From positions 62,001-126,000 of the forward strand of contig NZ_JAFCGY010000014.1 of assembly GCF_016836705.1 (NCBI RefSeq): DNA of 64,000 nucleotides. The letters are read 5' to 3'. This document shows positions 8,665 to 16,193 of the stretch, in pieces. Source of the DNA: Mesorhizobium caraganae. Lineage in GTDB: Bacteria > Pseudomonadota > Alphaproteobacteria > Rhizobiales > Rhizobiaceae. Below the pieces are notes generated by a model, which was not told the origin of the DNA, ran no database searches, and worked only from the letters and a program-made list of their open reading frames with translations. The translations under genes were made by a program, and so were the position numbers. Every line of letters begins with the position of its first letter. The first letter of the stretch is position 1.

Positions 8665-9099
8665 ATGGCGAGCGTGGTCGTCGCTTTCTGCTCGGCCATT
8701 CTGCTGCTTGGCGCCGGCTTTCATCTCTACTGGGGTTTCGGTGGACGCATCGGCGCCGGCGTCGCGTTGCCGCAACGCGAGGACGGCACTCCCGCCATCA
8801 AGGAGACGGCCTTGGGGGCGATGGTTGTGGGGTTGATCCTGACGCTGGTGCTGCTGCTGGTTCTTGGCTTCACCGGCGCGGTTCGCCTGCCGCTGCCGCA
8901 ACCGTTGCTGAAGGCAGGCATCGTCCAATGCGCGGTCATCTTCACCGCGCGAGCGTTGAGCTGGTCCCGGTATTTCGGGCTGTTCAAGCGGGTCAGGACC
9001 ACACGTTTTGCCAGCTACGACAGCTGGTTCTACAGTCCGTCATGCCTGCTGTTGGGGCTGGGCCTTTTCTATCTCGCTTTGTCACAGGCAGCAGAGTGA
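8665..9099 (+). CDS. DUF3995 family membrane protein
   Basis: 144 residues with four predicted transmembrane helices: the N-terminal VVVAFCSAILLLGAGFHLYW, a central GAMVVGLILTLVLLLVL, one near residue 90 and a C-terminal SCLLLGLGLFYLAL. The motif AGFHLYWGFGG and the SWFYSPSCLLLG end fit DUF3995, whose function is unknown. ATG 8665 lies two bases after the upstream stop, indicating translational coupling with the Mpo1-like gene. Confidence 0.8.
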   Translation: MASVVVAFCSAILLLGAGFHLYWGFGGRIGAGVALPQREDGTPAIKETALGAMVVGLILTLVLLLVLGFTGAVRLPLPQPLLKAGIVQCAVIFTARALSWSRYFGLFKRVRTTRFASYDSWFYSPSCLLLGLGLFYLALSQAAE

Positions 9100-9234
9100 G
9101 CCGCCGGCCACCATTCGCCAGCACTTGAATTCCGGTCTAGAATAGGAAATCGGCTTCGTGTATGGAGCCGCGATCCCCATATGGGGCGGGAATGGCGGGC
9201 AACAGCTCGCTGGAAAGAGCGTTTGGGTGCAGCG

Positions 9235-10608
9235 ATGACGAAATGGTCGCCGAATTCTTGGAGAGCAAAGCCGATCAAGCAGGTTCCTGCCTATCCGGAT
9301 CTTGTCGCGCTGAAGAACACGGAAGCTCAACTCGCCACCTTTCCGCCGCTGGTTTTTGCAGGTGAGGCGCGCAAGCTGAAGAAGCAGCTTGCAGCTGTCG
9401 CTGCCGGTGACGCATTCCTTCTCCAGGGCGGCGATTGCGCCGAGAGCTTCGCCGAGCATGGCGCGGACAATATCCGCGACTTCTTCCGCGTCTTCCTGCA
9501 GATGTCGGTGGTGCTGACGTTTGCCGGCGCGCAGCCGGTGGTGAAGGTCGGCCGCGTCGCCGGCCAGTTCGCCAAGCCGCGCTCGTCCGACAACGAGACC
9601 AAGGGCGAGGTGACGCTGCCCAGCTATCGCGGCGACATCATCAACGGCATCGAGTTCGACGCCAAATCGCGCATTCCCGACCCGGCCCGCCAGGAGATGG
9701 CTTACCGCCAGTCGGCGGCGACGCTCAACCTGTTGCGCGCCTTCGCCCAGGGCGGTTATGCCAGCCTGGAGAATGTGCATAGCTGGATGCTGGGGTTCGT
9801 CTCCGACAGCCCGCAGGGCGAGAAATATGGCAAGCTCGCCAACCGCATCACCGAGACGATGGATTTCATGAAGGCCGTCGGCATCACCTCGGAGACCAAC
9901 TACGCCTTGCGCGAGACCGATTTCTACACCAGCCACGAAGCGCTGCTACTCGGCTACGAAGAGGCGCTGACCCGCGTCGATTCGACCTCGGGCGACTGGT
10001 ATGCAACTTCCGGCCACATGATCTGGATCGGCGACCGTACGCGCCAGCCCGATCATGCCCATGTCGAATATTGCCGCGGCATCAAGAACCCGCTCGGCCT
10101 CAAATGCGGCCCGTCGCTGACGCCGGATGGGTTGCTGGAACTGATCGACCTGCTCAATCCGGAGAACGAGCCGGGCCGGCTTACGCTGATTGCCCGCTTC
10201 GGCTCCGACAAGGTCGCCGACCATCTGCCGAAGCTGGTGCGCGCGGTGCAGAAGGAAGGCCGCAGCGTGGTGTGGTCATCCGATCCGATGCACGGCAACA
10301 CCATCGAGGCCGCCGGCTACAAGACGCGGCCGTTCGACCGCATCCTCAAGGAAGTGCAGACCTTCTTCGAGGTGCATCGCGCCGAGGGCACGCACCCTGG
10401 CGGCATCCATGTCGAGATGACCGGCAAGAACGTCACCGAATGCACCGGCGGGGCGCGTGCCATCACCGCCGAGGAGTTGCAGGACCGCTACCACACGCAT
10501 TGCGACCCGCGCCTCAATGCCGACCAGGCGATCGAACTGGCGTTCCTGGTCTCCGACCTGTTGAAGAAGAGCCATCCGGTCCAGCACAAGCAGGTAGCCA
10601 ACGGTTGA
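9235..10608 (+). CDS. Class II 3-deoxy-7-phosphoheptulonate (DAHP) synthase
   Basis: 457 residues of the plant-type (class II) DAHP synthase, which condenses erythrose-4-phosphate and phosphoenolpyruvate to open the shikimate pathway. Visible landmarks are the N-terminal MTKWSPNSWRAKPIKQVPAY, metal and substrate motifs LLQGGDCAESFAEH, GRVAGQFAKPRSSD, VWSSDPMHGNT and the ECTGGAR segment near the end. ATG 9235 is chosen because the family begins with (M)xxWxPxSWR; an upstream in-frame ATG at 9181 adds an unconserved stretch. It is followed by a strong terminator. Confidence 0.96.
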   Translation: MTKWSPNSWRAKPIKQVPAYPDLVALKNTEAQLATFPPLVFAGEARKLKKQLAAVAAGDAFLLQGGDCAESFAEHGADNIRDFFRVFLQMSVVLTFAGAQPVVKVGRVAGQFAKPRSSDNETKGEVTLPSYRGDIINGIEFDAKSRIPDPARQEMAYRQSAATLNLLRAFAQGGYASLENVHSWMLGFVSDSPQGEKYGKLANRITETMDFMKAVGITSETNYALRETDFYTSHEALLLGYEEALTRVDSTSGDWYATSGHMIWIGDRTRQPDHAHVEYCRGIKNPLGLKCGPSLTPDGLLELIDLLNPENEPGRLTLIARFGSDKVADHLPKLVRAVQKEGRSVVWSSDPMHGNTIEAAGYKTRPFDRILKEVQTFFEVHRAEGTHPGGIHVEMTGKNVTECTGGARAITAEELQDRYHTHCDPRLNADQAIELAFLVSDLLKKSHPVQHKQVANG

Positions 10609-10630
10609 ACCTGTTTGCAGGCTGAAGAGA

Positions 10631-10660
10631 AAAAGCGCCGGCGAAATCCGGCGCTTTTTT
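10631..10660. terminator. Bidirectional intrinsic terminator
   Basis: An 11-bp perfect stem, AAAAGCGCCGG / CCGGCGCTTTT, with a six-base loop, followed by six Ts on the plus strand and preceded by As that serve the minus strand. It ends the DAHP synthase transcript and, in the other direction, the RES/Xre operon whose stop codon lies at 10666. Confidence 0.9.
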
Positions 10661-10665
10661 GTTGA

Positions 10666-11436
10666 TCAGCGGCCGCGTTCCCAACGCAGGCCGTTGAGCC
10701 GGGGATCATTGGCGAAAGCGGTTCTGGAAAACTCGATGCGCCTTTCCGGAAACTCACAGATCGCCTGCACGCCGAACGAGCCGAGCCGGATGCGCCAGGT
10801 ATGCGGCTCCAGCGGCTTGGCCTTGGCGAAGCCGCGGCATGTCAGCAGCGCCACGTTGGCGCCCTTGGGATCACGCGCCGAGCGGTAGCGGATCGCTTCC
10901 AGCCCGGCCTCGCGCGTAACGTCGGCAATGGCCTGGCAGGCGGCATAGTCGGTCGGATGCGTCCACTGAGCCTGGTCGCGGTCAAGCGGTGGCCGCGTCA
11001 AGTCGACAGCTTTGTTGGTGCGGATCGCGGCGGCGAAAGCGGTGTATTCGGCGGCGTCATGCGGCCACGGCGTGTCGGGCGAATCGGCAAAGAACAGCAA
11101 GCGGTAGAAGGCCATTTCGGCGACGGCGGTCATGATCGTCTCCGCCGCGTAATAGACGCCCAGGGTGCGGCCGGCGCGGCGGAAGCGCGAGCCGTGAGGG
11201 TAGATCGAGCCGTAGCGAAAGGGCGTCGCCAGGAGATAATGGAGATGCCGGCATTCCATGGGGATCTGCGGCTTGGTCTCCTCGATCAGATCCTCGATCA
11301 GCGCCTGTTCGTCCAGCGTGTCGACGATTTTCAGCGTCGAGACGCGGTGCTGCGCCTCGACCATGCGCCAGTATTTGCCGTCGAGCCGTACGGCTTCAGA
11401 CGAGAGCGCGTCGGGAGTCCAGATAGGCAATGACAT
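10666..11436 (-). CDS. RES domain toxin (ParT/MbcT-type NAD+-targeting)
   Basis: 256 residues with the RES domain (PF08808) from about residue 20. RES toxins degrade or phosphorolyse NAD+, or ADP-ribosylate targets, when freed from their Xre-type antitoxin. Visible family segments are WRMVEAQHRVSTLKIVD, ECRHLHYLLATPFRYGS, with the conserved Arg around HGSRFRRAG and the following ETIMTAVAEMAFYR with the catalytic Glu. ATG 11436 gives a protein beginning MSLPIWTP; the longer in-frame extension lacks conservation. The start lies inside the antitoxin gene, so the two overlap by 41 bases in different frames, indicating translational coupling. Confidence 0.9.
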   Translation of the reverse strand: MSLPIWTPDALSSEAVRLDGKYWRMVEAQHRVSTLKIVDTLDEQALIEDLIEETKPQIPMECRHLHYLLATPFRYGSIYPHGSRFRRAGRTLGVYYAAETIMTAVAEMAFYRLLFFADSPDTPWPHDAAEYTAFAAAIRTNKAVDLTRPPLDRDQAQWTHPTDYAACQAIADVTREAGLEAIRYRSARDPKGANVALLTCRGFAKAKPLEPHTWRIRLGSFGVQAICEFPERRIEFSRTAFANDPRLNGLRWERGR

Positions 11437-11779
11437 CGACAAGCCCGGTGATGGTGAGGATCTTTTCAAGCGGGCTGCCGTCGAACGCCGTGTTGGTGTT
11501 CTTGAGCCATGCCCGGGCGATCGCCTCGTCACCGCCAACAATGGCGTCGAGCGAACGGAACAGCCGCACGAACAGCACCGCGAGTTCGAATGGCTTGGTG
11601 CCGCGCTCGAGCAGGAATTCCTGCCTGCGCATGCGCGAAACCGTAGCTTCCGAGACGCCGATGATCGACGCCAGCGTCCTGGCGGTAATATTCATAAGCT
11701 CGGCGGCGCGCAGCGTGGCCTTGGTCAGAACCGCGTTTTCGCCCGTCTTGGCGGCAGCATCGGGTTGTGAAACAGACAT
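11396..11779 (-). CDS. Xre/MbcA/ParS-type antitoxin of RES toxin
   Basis: 127 residues. An N-terminal helix-turn-helix (LMNITARTLASIIGVSEATVSR) precedes the C-terminal MbcA/ParS toxin-binding domain with AWLKNTNTAFDGSPLEKILT and VIAYLDSRRA. It should neutralise the RES toxin encoded downstream and repress the operon. ATG 11779 is preferred because a GA-rich Shine-Dalgarno lies upstream; the in-frame ATG 11812 would place its start within the palindromic operator. The gene comes first in the operon, the usual antitoxin-first order. Confidence 0.88.
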   Translation of the reverse strand: MSVSQPDAAAKTGENAVLTKATLRAAELMNITARTLASIIGVSEATVSRMRRQEFLLERGTKPFELAVLFVRLFRSLDAIVGGDEAIARAWLKNTNTAFDGSPLEKILTITGLVDVIAYLDSRRALV

Positions 11780-11785
11780 GGCCTC

Positions 11786-11833
11786 TCTCTTTCCATGGAA
11801 AATATAGGCCATGAAAATTCATATGGAAAGAGA
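11786..11833. promoter_or_regulatory. Palindromic operator of the RES/Xre operon
   Basis: Upstream of the antitoxin start are the inverted arms TCTCTTTCCAT (11786-11796) and ATGGAAAGAGA (11823-11833), an 11-bp perfect inverted repeat. The left arm overlaps the 10-bp palindrome TTCCATGGAA (11791-11800). The position directly before the first gene fits autorepression by the Xre antitoxin. The symmetry is observed; the binding is inferred. Confidence 0.6.
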
Positions 11834-11884
11834 CCGTGCCCGATAAATTTGCCCACGTCCGCGAATAGGCTGTGCGCCGAAGCG

Positions 11885-12955
11885 TCAGTCTTTCTTGTAG
11901 AGCAGCCAGTTCTTGCCAGTGCGGCCGGCCATTGTCGAATGCCGGGTGACGCGGTTGCGCCCACCGACCTTGGAGCGGTAGAGCGCCCGATCCGCCTTGG
12001 TGTAGAGATCTTCCGGGCTTTCGGCCTCCGAAGCCATGCAGATGCCCATGGAAACGGTCACCGTGCCGTAATTGGTGCCGGTCTGGCTGCTGGTGAAGGG
12101 CGTCTGTTCGATCAGCACGCGGATGCGTTCGGCGATCTCGTAGGTGGTATCCTCGCTGGCACCCTCGATGATCAGCGCGAATTCCTCGCCGCCGGTGCGG
12201 GCAACGAACATGTCTTCCCGGATGCTGGTCTGGAAGATTTCGGCGATGATCTGGATGATCTTGTCACCGACCGGGTGGCCGTAGCGGTCGTTGATGTCCT
12301 TGAAATGGTCGATGTCGGCAAGGATCAGCGCGTTGAACAGGATGCCCCTGGTGGAGGTGTAAATCCCGGTGATTTGCTTGTCGAAGGCGCGGCGGTTCCA
12401 GATATGGGTCAAGGGATCGGTGTCGGCGAGCCGCTTGTACTCCTCGAGCTTCGACTTGACGCTCTCCAGTTCCGCCGTCTTGTCGCTGAGCGTGGTGGCA
12501 ACCTGCCTGCCATGGTCGAGGGTCGAATTGGTGGCGACCGCCATGGCGTTGGCGACCTTCTGCAGCAGATCCTGTGACAGCAGGCTGCGGTTGGCCAGCC
12601 CGCTCGACGTCTCATCGAGGATCTTGCCGTATTTCTCGATATGGCTGCGTTCGCTTCGCAGCAGCAAGGCGATATCCTCGAGTTCCCTGGCCAGCACATC
12701 GCGCGCCTGCTCGACAATGCCTGGACCATGGTGCTGGGCAAAGAAGGCGCGGCCGATGCGGTCGAGATCGTCCTGCGTCGGCCGGTTGCCGAGCGCCACG
12801 ACGGCAAGGCTGAGTTCGCGATTGGTGCCTTTCAGCGCTTCGTAGAAGATCTCGTAATTGCGCGGCAGACCAAGCACGCCGAGCTGGCGCATGGTCGTCA
12901 CAACAGCTGTTGCAATGTCGCTGTTTCGGTCGGTCTGGGCGGCTGCCGGCTGCAT
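11885..12955 (-). CDS. Soluble GGDEF diguanylate cyclase
   Basis: 356 residues with no signal peptide or membrane helix. An N-terminal helical region (about 1-175) ends in the coiled-coil linker TAELESVKSKLEEYKRLA, followed by DTDPLTHIWNRRAF and a complete GGDEF domain with the active-site signature ARTGGEEFAL. GGEEF is catalytically competent in the family, so c-di-GMP synthesis is likely. The inhibitory I-site RxxD, expected five residues before GGEEF, reads REDM here, so product inhibition is probably lost. It is a single gene and its signal input is unknown. Confidence 0.93.
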   Translation of the reverse strand: MQPAAAQTDRNSDIATAVVTTMRQLGVLGLPRNYEIFYEALKGTNRELSLAVVALGNRPTQDDLDRIGRAFFAQHHGPGIVEQARDVLARELEDIALLLRSERSHIEKYGKILDETSSGLANRSLLSQDLLQKVANAMAVATNSTLDHGRQVATTLSDKTAELESVKSKLEEYKRLADTDPLTHIWNRRAFDKQITGIYTSTRGILFNALILADIDHFKDINDRYGHPVGDKIIQIIAEIFQTSIREDMFVARTGGEEFALIIEGASEDTTYEIAERIRVLIEQTPFTSSQTGTNYGTVTVSMGICMASEAESPEDLYTKADRALYRSKVGGRNRVTRHSTMAGRTGKNWLLYKKD

Positions 12956-13279
12956 GTCCTGTTCACTCTACCCCTGGGAACCATCGCAGACTTGCGCGTG
13001 CGAGATGTCGCCGACCGGGGGAGAACCAGCCGTATTTCGGATCATCTTACGAAGGACGCGTCCCCAATCGCGGCCTTCGCTTGGCAACGACCATAAATGC
13101 GCTGGCGCTAAAGTTTCCTTAATGTGCCGCTAGGTAACGCGACTATTCTACTTCAGGCTGCAGGGGAGAAGCGCGAACACGCCCATCTCGTGTCGCATTT
13201 GCTCGTACCTGGCCGCCGCAAAACTGAAATCCTCTCCGGTGGCGGTGAAGCCGTGAACGATGGCCGGTGGAGGGCAGGG
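12956..13279. other. 324-bp divergent intergenic region, no gene recognised
   Basis: This lies between the starts of the minus-strand diguanylate cyclase and the plus-strand GFA protein. It must hold both promoters. An in-frame upstream extension of the GFA gene (from 13124) was considered, but it is not conserved-looking and lacks a ribosome-binding site. No RNA gene or repeat was recognised. Confidence 0.6.
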
Positions 13280-13699
13280 ATGAGCAACAACCACAGCGGA
13301 TCTTGCCTGTGCGGGGCGGTGCGTTTCCAGACGCGAGGGCCGCTGCGCGGCGTGATCTATTGCCACTGCTCGCAGTGCCGCAAGCAGAGCGGGCATTTTT
13401 ACGCCGCAACCAACGTCGCCGATGACAACATCACCGTAACAGGGTCTGAGAATATCACCTGGTACGAAGCATCTTCGTTTGCCCGGCGCGGCTTTTGCAA
13501 GACATGTGGCTCGGTGCTGTTCTGGAAGCCGGGCCAGGATGCCTACGTCTCGGTTCTGGCCGGGTCGTTCGATGGGCCGACCGGGCTCGAGGGCGAATGC
13601 CATATCTTCGTCGGCGACAAGGGCGATTACTATACGATCGACGATGGGCTGCCGCAGTTCGAGAGGTCGACGCCGACCATCAAGGTTGCGGACGAATGA
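13280..13699 (+). CDS. GFA family (glutathione-dependent formaldehyde-activating-like) zinc protein
   Basis: 139 residues of the GFA family (PF04828). The three zinc-ligand clusters are CLCGAVRF near the start, CHCSQCRKQSG and FCKTCGS. Most members are uncharacterised; the founding enzyme was proposed to join formaldehyde to glutathione. ATG 13280 follows a strong GGAGGGCAGGG ribosome-binding region. A second GFA protein, only distantly similar, is encoded at 21488-21901. Confidence 0.9.
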   Translation: MSNNHSGSCLCGAVRFQTRGPLRGVIYCHCSQCRKQSGHFYAATNVADDNITVTGSENITWYEASSFARRGFCKTCGSVLFWKPGQDAYVSVLAGSFDGPTGLEGECHIFVGDKGDYYTIDDGLPQFERSTPTIKVADE

Positions 13700-13779
13700 T
13701 TTTTGGTATGGCTGCCTTATTCCCTTGATCCAGCCATTGCGATATCCCCTGCCGGTGATTCGAAGGGGATGCGCGGGCA

Positions 13780-14139
13780 ATGCAGCGGCTGATCGATGCT
13801 TTCTTCAATTCGGTGCGGGCTTTTCGCAAGCTCGCAGCCAGCGAAAAGGCGTTCCAGCAGGAACTGATGCTGCTCGTGCTCGCCTTGCCGCTCGGCTGGT
13901 TCGTCTCGGTGTCGTGGCGGGGCTATGCGCTGCTGATTGGCGCCGTGCTGCTTTTGATCATGGTCGAGGTGCTGAACACCGGCATCGAGGCTGCCTGCGA
14001 TGCCTTCAGCCGCGAGTTCAACGTCGACATCCAGCTTGCCAAGGATTGCGGCTCGCTGGCGGTGCTGATTTCGGTGATCATCGTCGCCGGCGTCTGGGGC
14101 ATCGCCATCATCGAGCGCATCACGGGTCTACCGATCTGA
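13780..14139 (+). CDS. dgkA: Diacylglycerol kinase
   Basis: 119 residues, the standard DgkA size. This small trimeric inner-membrane kinase recycles diacylglycerol to phosphatidic acid, for example after glucan or LPS headgroup transfer. The catalytic signature EVLNTGIEAACD is at about residues 68-79, followed by AKDCGSLAVLIS. An amphipathic N-terminus (FFNSVRAFRKLAASEKAFQQE) precedes three membrane helices. Confidence 0.96.
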   Translation: MQRLIDAFFNSVRAFRKLAASEKAFQQELMLLVLALPLGWFVSVSWRGYALLIGAVLLLIMVEVLNTGIEAACDAFSREFNVDIQLAKDCGSLAVLISVIIVAGVWGIAIIERITGLPI

Positions 14140-14180
14140 TCTAACCGTTCCCATATGTCGGTCGCCCCGACCTGATCCTG

Positions 14181-14227
14181 ACCATGATCTGTTCCGAAAA
14201 CCGGAATCCACTTTTCGGGATCATGGT
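14181..14227. repeat. Dispersed palindromic element (ACCATGATC type)
   Basis: The arms ACCATGATC (14181-14189) and GATCATGGT (14219-14227) are perfectly inverted, with an inner stem CCGAAAA / TTTTCGG. A close relative lies at 51570-51616 with the same CCACTTTTCGGGATCATGG half. It sits immediately before the ribosome-binding site of the hemerythrin gene, so it would form a hairpin in that mRNA leader. Confidence 0.75.
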
Positions 14228-14241
14228 CTGAGGAGACCGAC

Positions 14242-14835
14242 ATGACCGCCCCCGCCAATTCTCTGCTGCTCGAGCGAGCCGGCCTGCCGGACGATCTGCG
14301 CTGGCTGGTGCAAAAATATCCGCGGGAAAACTGGCAGGGTCACGCCAACATCCACGGCCTGGCCAATATGTGGCTTCAGCGGCACGACATGTTCCGCGAG
14401 CTCGGCGGCATGCTGACCAACGGCATTGGCGACTATCGCGAGGGCAGGCTGACGGCGCCGGATTTCGCGCGCTGGTTCGCACCGCGGCTCAACCATTTCC
14501 TCGGCAATCTCGACGGCCACCACAATGTCGAGGACTATCAATATTTCCCGGCTTTCGCCAAGGCCGAGCCGCGCCTGAAGCGGGGCTTTGACATACTCGA
14601 TGCCGATCACCACACCATCCATGACGGGCTGGAGCGCAATGCCGAGACCGCGAACGCCTTCATCCGCACGCTTGAGGAGAGCGAGGACAAACAGCGCTTC
14701 GCCGCCGATGCCTATGCCGACGAGAACAGCCGGCTGATCGCCATGCTGAAACGGCATCTTGCCGACGAGGAGGATCTCATCATCCCGCTGATCCTCGACC
14801 GCGGCGACCGCGCTTTGGTCGAGGACGACGACTGA
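14242..14835 (+). CDS. Hemerythrin HHE domain protein
   Basis: 197 residues. The hemerythrin-type diiron site is supported by spaced His and acidic residues: HANIHGLANMW near residue 34, then FLGNLDGHHNVEDYQYFP, ADHHTIHDGLE and the C-terminal LKRHLADEEDLIIPLIL. Bacterial members bind O2 or NO, or act in iron and redox homeostasis. The start is preceded by GAGGAGA. The gene is convergent with the DedA gene, only three bases apart. Confidence 0.9.
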   Translation: MTAPANSLLLERAGLPDDLRWLVQKYPRENWQGHANIHGLANMWLQRHDMFRELGGMLTNGIGDYREGRLTAPDFARWFAPRLNHFLGNLDGHHNVEDYQYFPAFAKAEPRLKRGFDILDADHHTIHDGLERNAETANAFIRTLEESEDKQRFAADAYADENSRLIAMLKRHLADEEDLIIPLILDRGDRALVEDDD

Positions 14836-14838
14836 GCT

Positions 14839-15444
14839 TCAGCCGGCTTCGCTCTCGCGAGCGTCCTTGGCGCGCTCCTTGCCGGCGACGGTGCGGGCGA
14901 TGAGCCAGGCAAGGATGGCGACGGCGAGCCCAATGCCGATGGCGATCAGCAACCTTTCGTGATGGAGCAGTGCCTTGCCGACCATCTGCTCGGCGCCGAG
15001 GCCGAAGACATAGCCGATGCCGCAGAACAAGGCTGCCCAGACCAGCGACGAGATGGCGTTGAGGATGATGAAGCGCGGCACCGATATGCTGGCGAAGCCG
15101 GCCGCGATGCCGCCGACCAGGCGCAGACCGTAGATGTAGCGGTTGGACAGCACGAAGATGTTGGGATGCGACGAGACGAGGCGATAGGCGTGGTTGAAGC
15201 CGGGACGCGCCTTCAGTTTCAGCACCCTGGGATGGTCGGCAAAGCTGCGGCCGAGGACGAAGAAAAAAGTGTCGCCGACGAAGGCGCCAATGGCGGCCGC
15301 GAGGAAAGCCTTCCAGGGGACGAAGACATGCTGGTGGGCGAAGAAGCCGCCAAGGATGGCCGCACTTTCGCCTTCGGCGACACAGCCCAGGAAAACCGCG
15401 ATCAGCCCGTATTGCTCGATGAGGTGATGGACGATCCCGGTCAT
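14839..15444 (-). CDS. DedA family membrane protein
   Basis: 201 residues of the DedA/SNARE-associated family (PF09335), inner-membrane proteins linked to lipid (undecaprenyl phosphate or phospholipid) flipping and membrane-potential maintenance. The family motifs FLGCVAEGESAAILGGFFA and GAFVGDTFFFVLGR, with the re-entrant-loop acidic and Arg residues, are present, followed by NRYIYGLRLVGGIAAG. Its start codon overlaps the stop of the upstream DUF1003 gene (ATGA), so the two are translationally coupled. Confidence 0.92.
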   Translation of the reverse strand: MTGIVHHLIEQYGLIAVFLGCVAEGESAAILGGFFAHQHVFVPWKAFLAAAIGAFVGDTFFFVLGRSFADHPRVLKLKARPGFNHAYRLVSSHPNIFVLSNRYIYGLRLVGGIAAGFASISVPRFIILNAISSLVWAALFCGIGYVFGLGAEQMVGKALLHHERLLIAIGIGLAVAILAWLIARTVAGKERAKDARESEAG

Positions 15445-16004
15445 TGAGACGTTTGCCGGCCTGACAGTCTTTCGTCGATGCGGCTCACCTGTTCGGCCAG
15501 GCGCGCCATGTCCTCGCGCATGCCGATGATCTGGCTGTGGCGCAGTTCGTCCAGTTTTTCATGTAGCGCCATGATCTCGATCTCGGCCTTGAGATTGACC
15601 TCGTAGTCGTGCGCGGCGTCGAGGCGATCGCGTGCGGCCTGCCGGTTCTGCGACATCATGATCACCGGCGCCTGCAAGGCAGCAATCATCGACAGCACGA
15701 GATTGAGGAAGATGAACGGGTAGGGGTCGAACGAATCTCGCCCCAGCAGCCACCAATTGGCGCCGATCCACAGGACCAGGAAGGCGATGAAGGACAGGAT
15801 GAACGTCCACGAGCCGCCGATGCGGGCGATGGCATCGGCGATCCGGTCGCCGGCGCCCTGAAGACCGGTGAGGCTGTCGTTGATATCCTGCGATATCGGC
15901 TTGCGGTCGACGGTGCTTTGCAAGACCCGCCGCTCAAGCTCGCTGAGGGTCTCAGGCGTTCGCCTCAGCCAGCGGTCGGCCAGTTCGGGCACGGTCTTAT
16001 GCAT
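15441..16004 (-). CDS. DUF1003 membrane protein
   Basis: 187 residues of DUF1003 (PF06210; CorA-like topology). Two helices around residues 65-115 flank the DPYPFIFLNLVLSM motif that defines the family, followed by MMSQNRQAARDR and a C-terminal coiled coil. The function is unknown. ATG 16004 is preferred over 16016 because GGAGG lies five bases before it. It overlaps the DedA gene by four bases. Confidence 0.9.
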   Translation of the reverse strand: MHKTVPELADRWLRRTPETLSELERRVLQSTVDRKPISQDINDSLTGLQGAGDRIADAIARIGGSWTFILSFIAFLVLWIGANWWLLGRDSFDPYPFIFLNLVLSMIAALQAPVIMMSQNRQAARDRLDAAHDYEVNLKAEIEIMALHEKLDELRHSQIIGMREDMARLAEQVSRIDERLSGRQTSQ

Positions 16005-16027
16005 GGTCGCCTCCATGGTCAGCGTCT

Positions 16028-16125
16028 GGTCTAAAGCGCGCTCAAGCGACGCGCTTCAGGTCTTTGTTTTTATGCATGTCGCTCTCTCAAAACCGGGGCC
16101 ACTTTCGAGCGACATGCATTAGACC
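16028..16125. repeat. Dispersed palindromic element (ATGCATGTCG type)
   Basis: The perfect 13-bp arms ATGCATGTCGCTC (16072-16084) and GAGCGACATGCAT (16107-16119) are enclosed by the outer arms GGTCTA (16028-16033) and TAGACC (16120-16125). The loop contains AAAACCGGGGCCACTTT, which resembles the cores of the other palindromes in the window. A deleted relative is found at 62473-62516. It lies in the divergent promoter region between the DUF1003 and Tag-like genes. Confidence 0.75.
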
Positions 16126-16193
16126 TAAAGGCTGCCGGCCCGAACGGGAAGTGGTAGATTGCCGCGTCTACCCGAAGTGAATCAGGGGAGCCA

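Noticed and set aside
13124..13279. N-terminal extension of the GFA protein
   Set aside because: The family begins close to the first CxC motif and a strong ribosome-binding site precedes ATG 13280.
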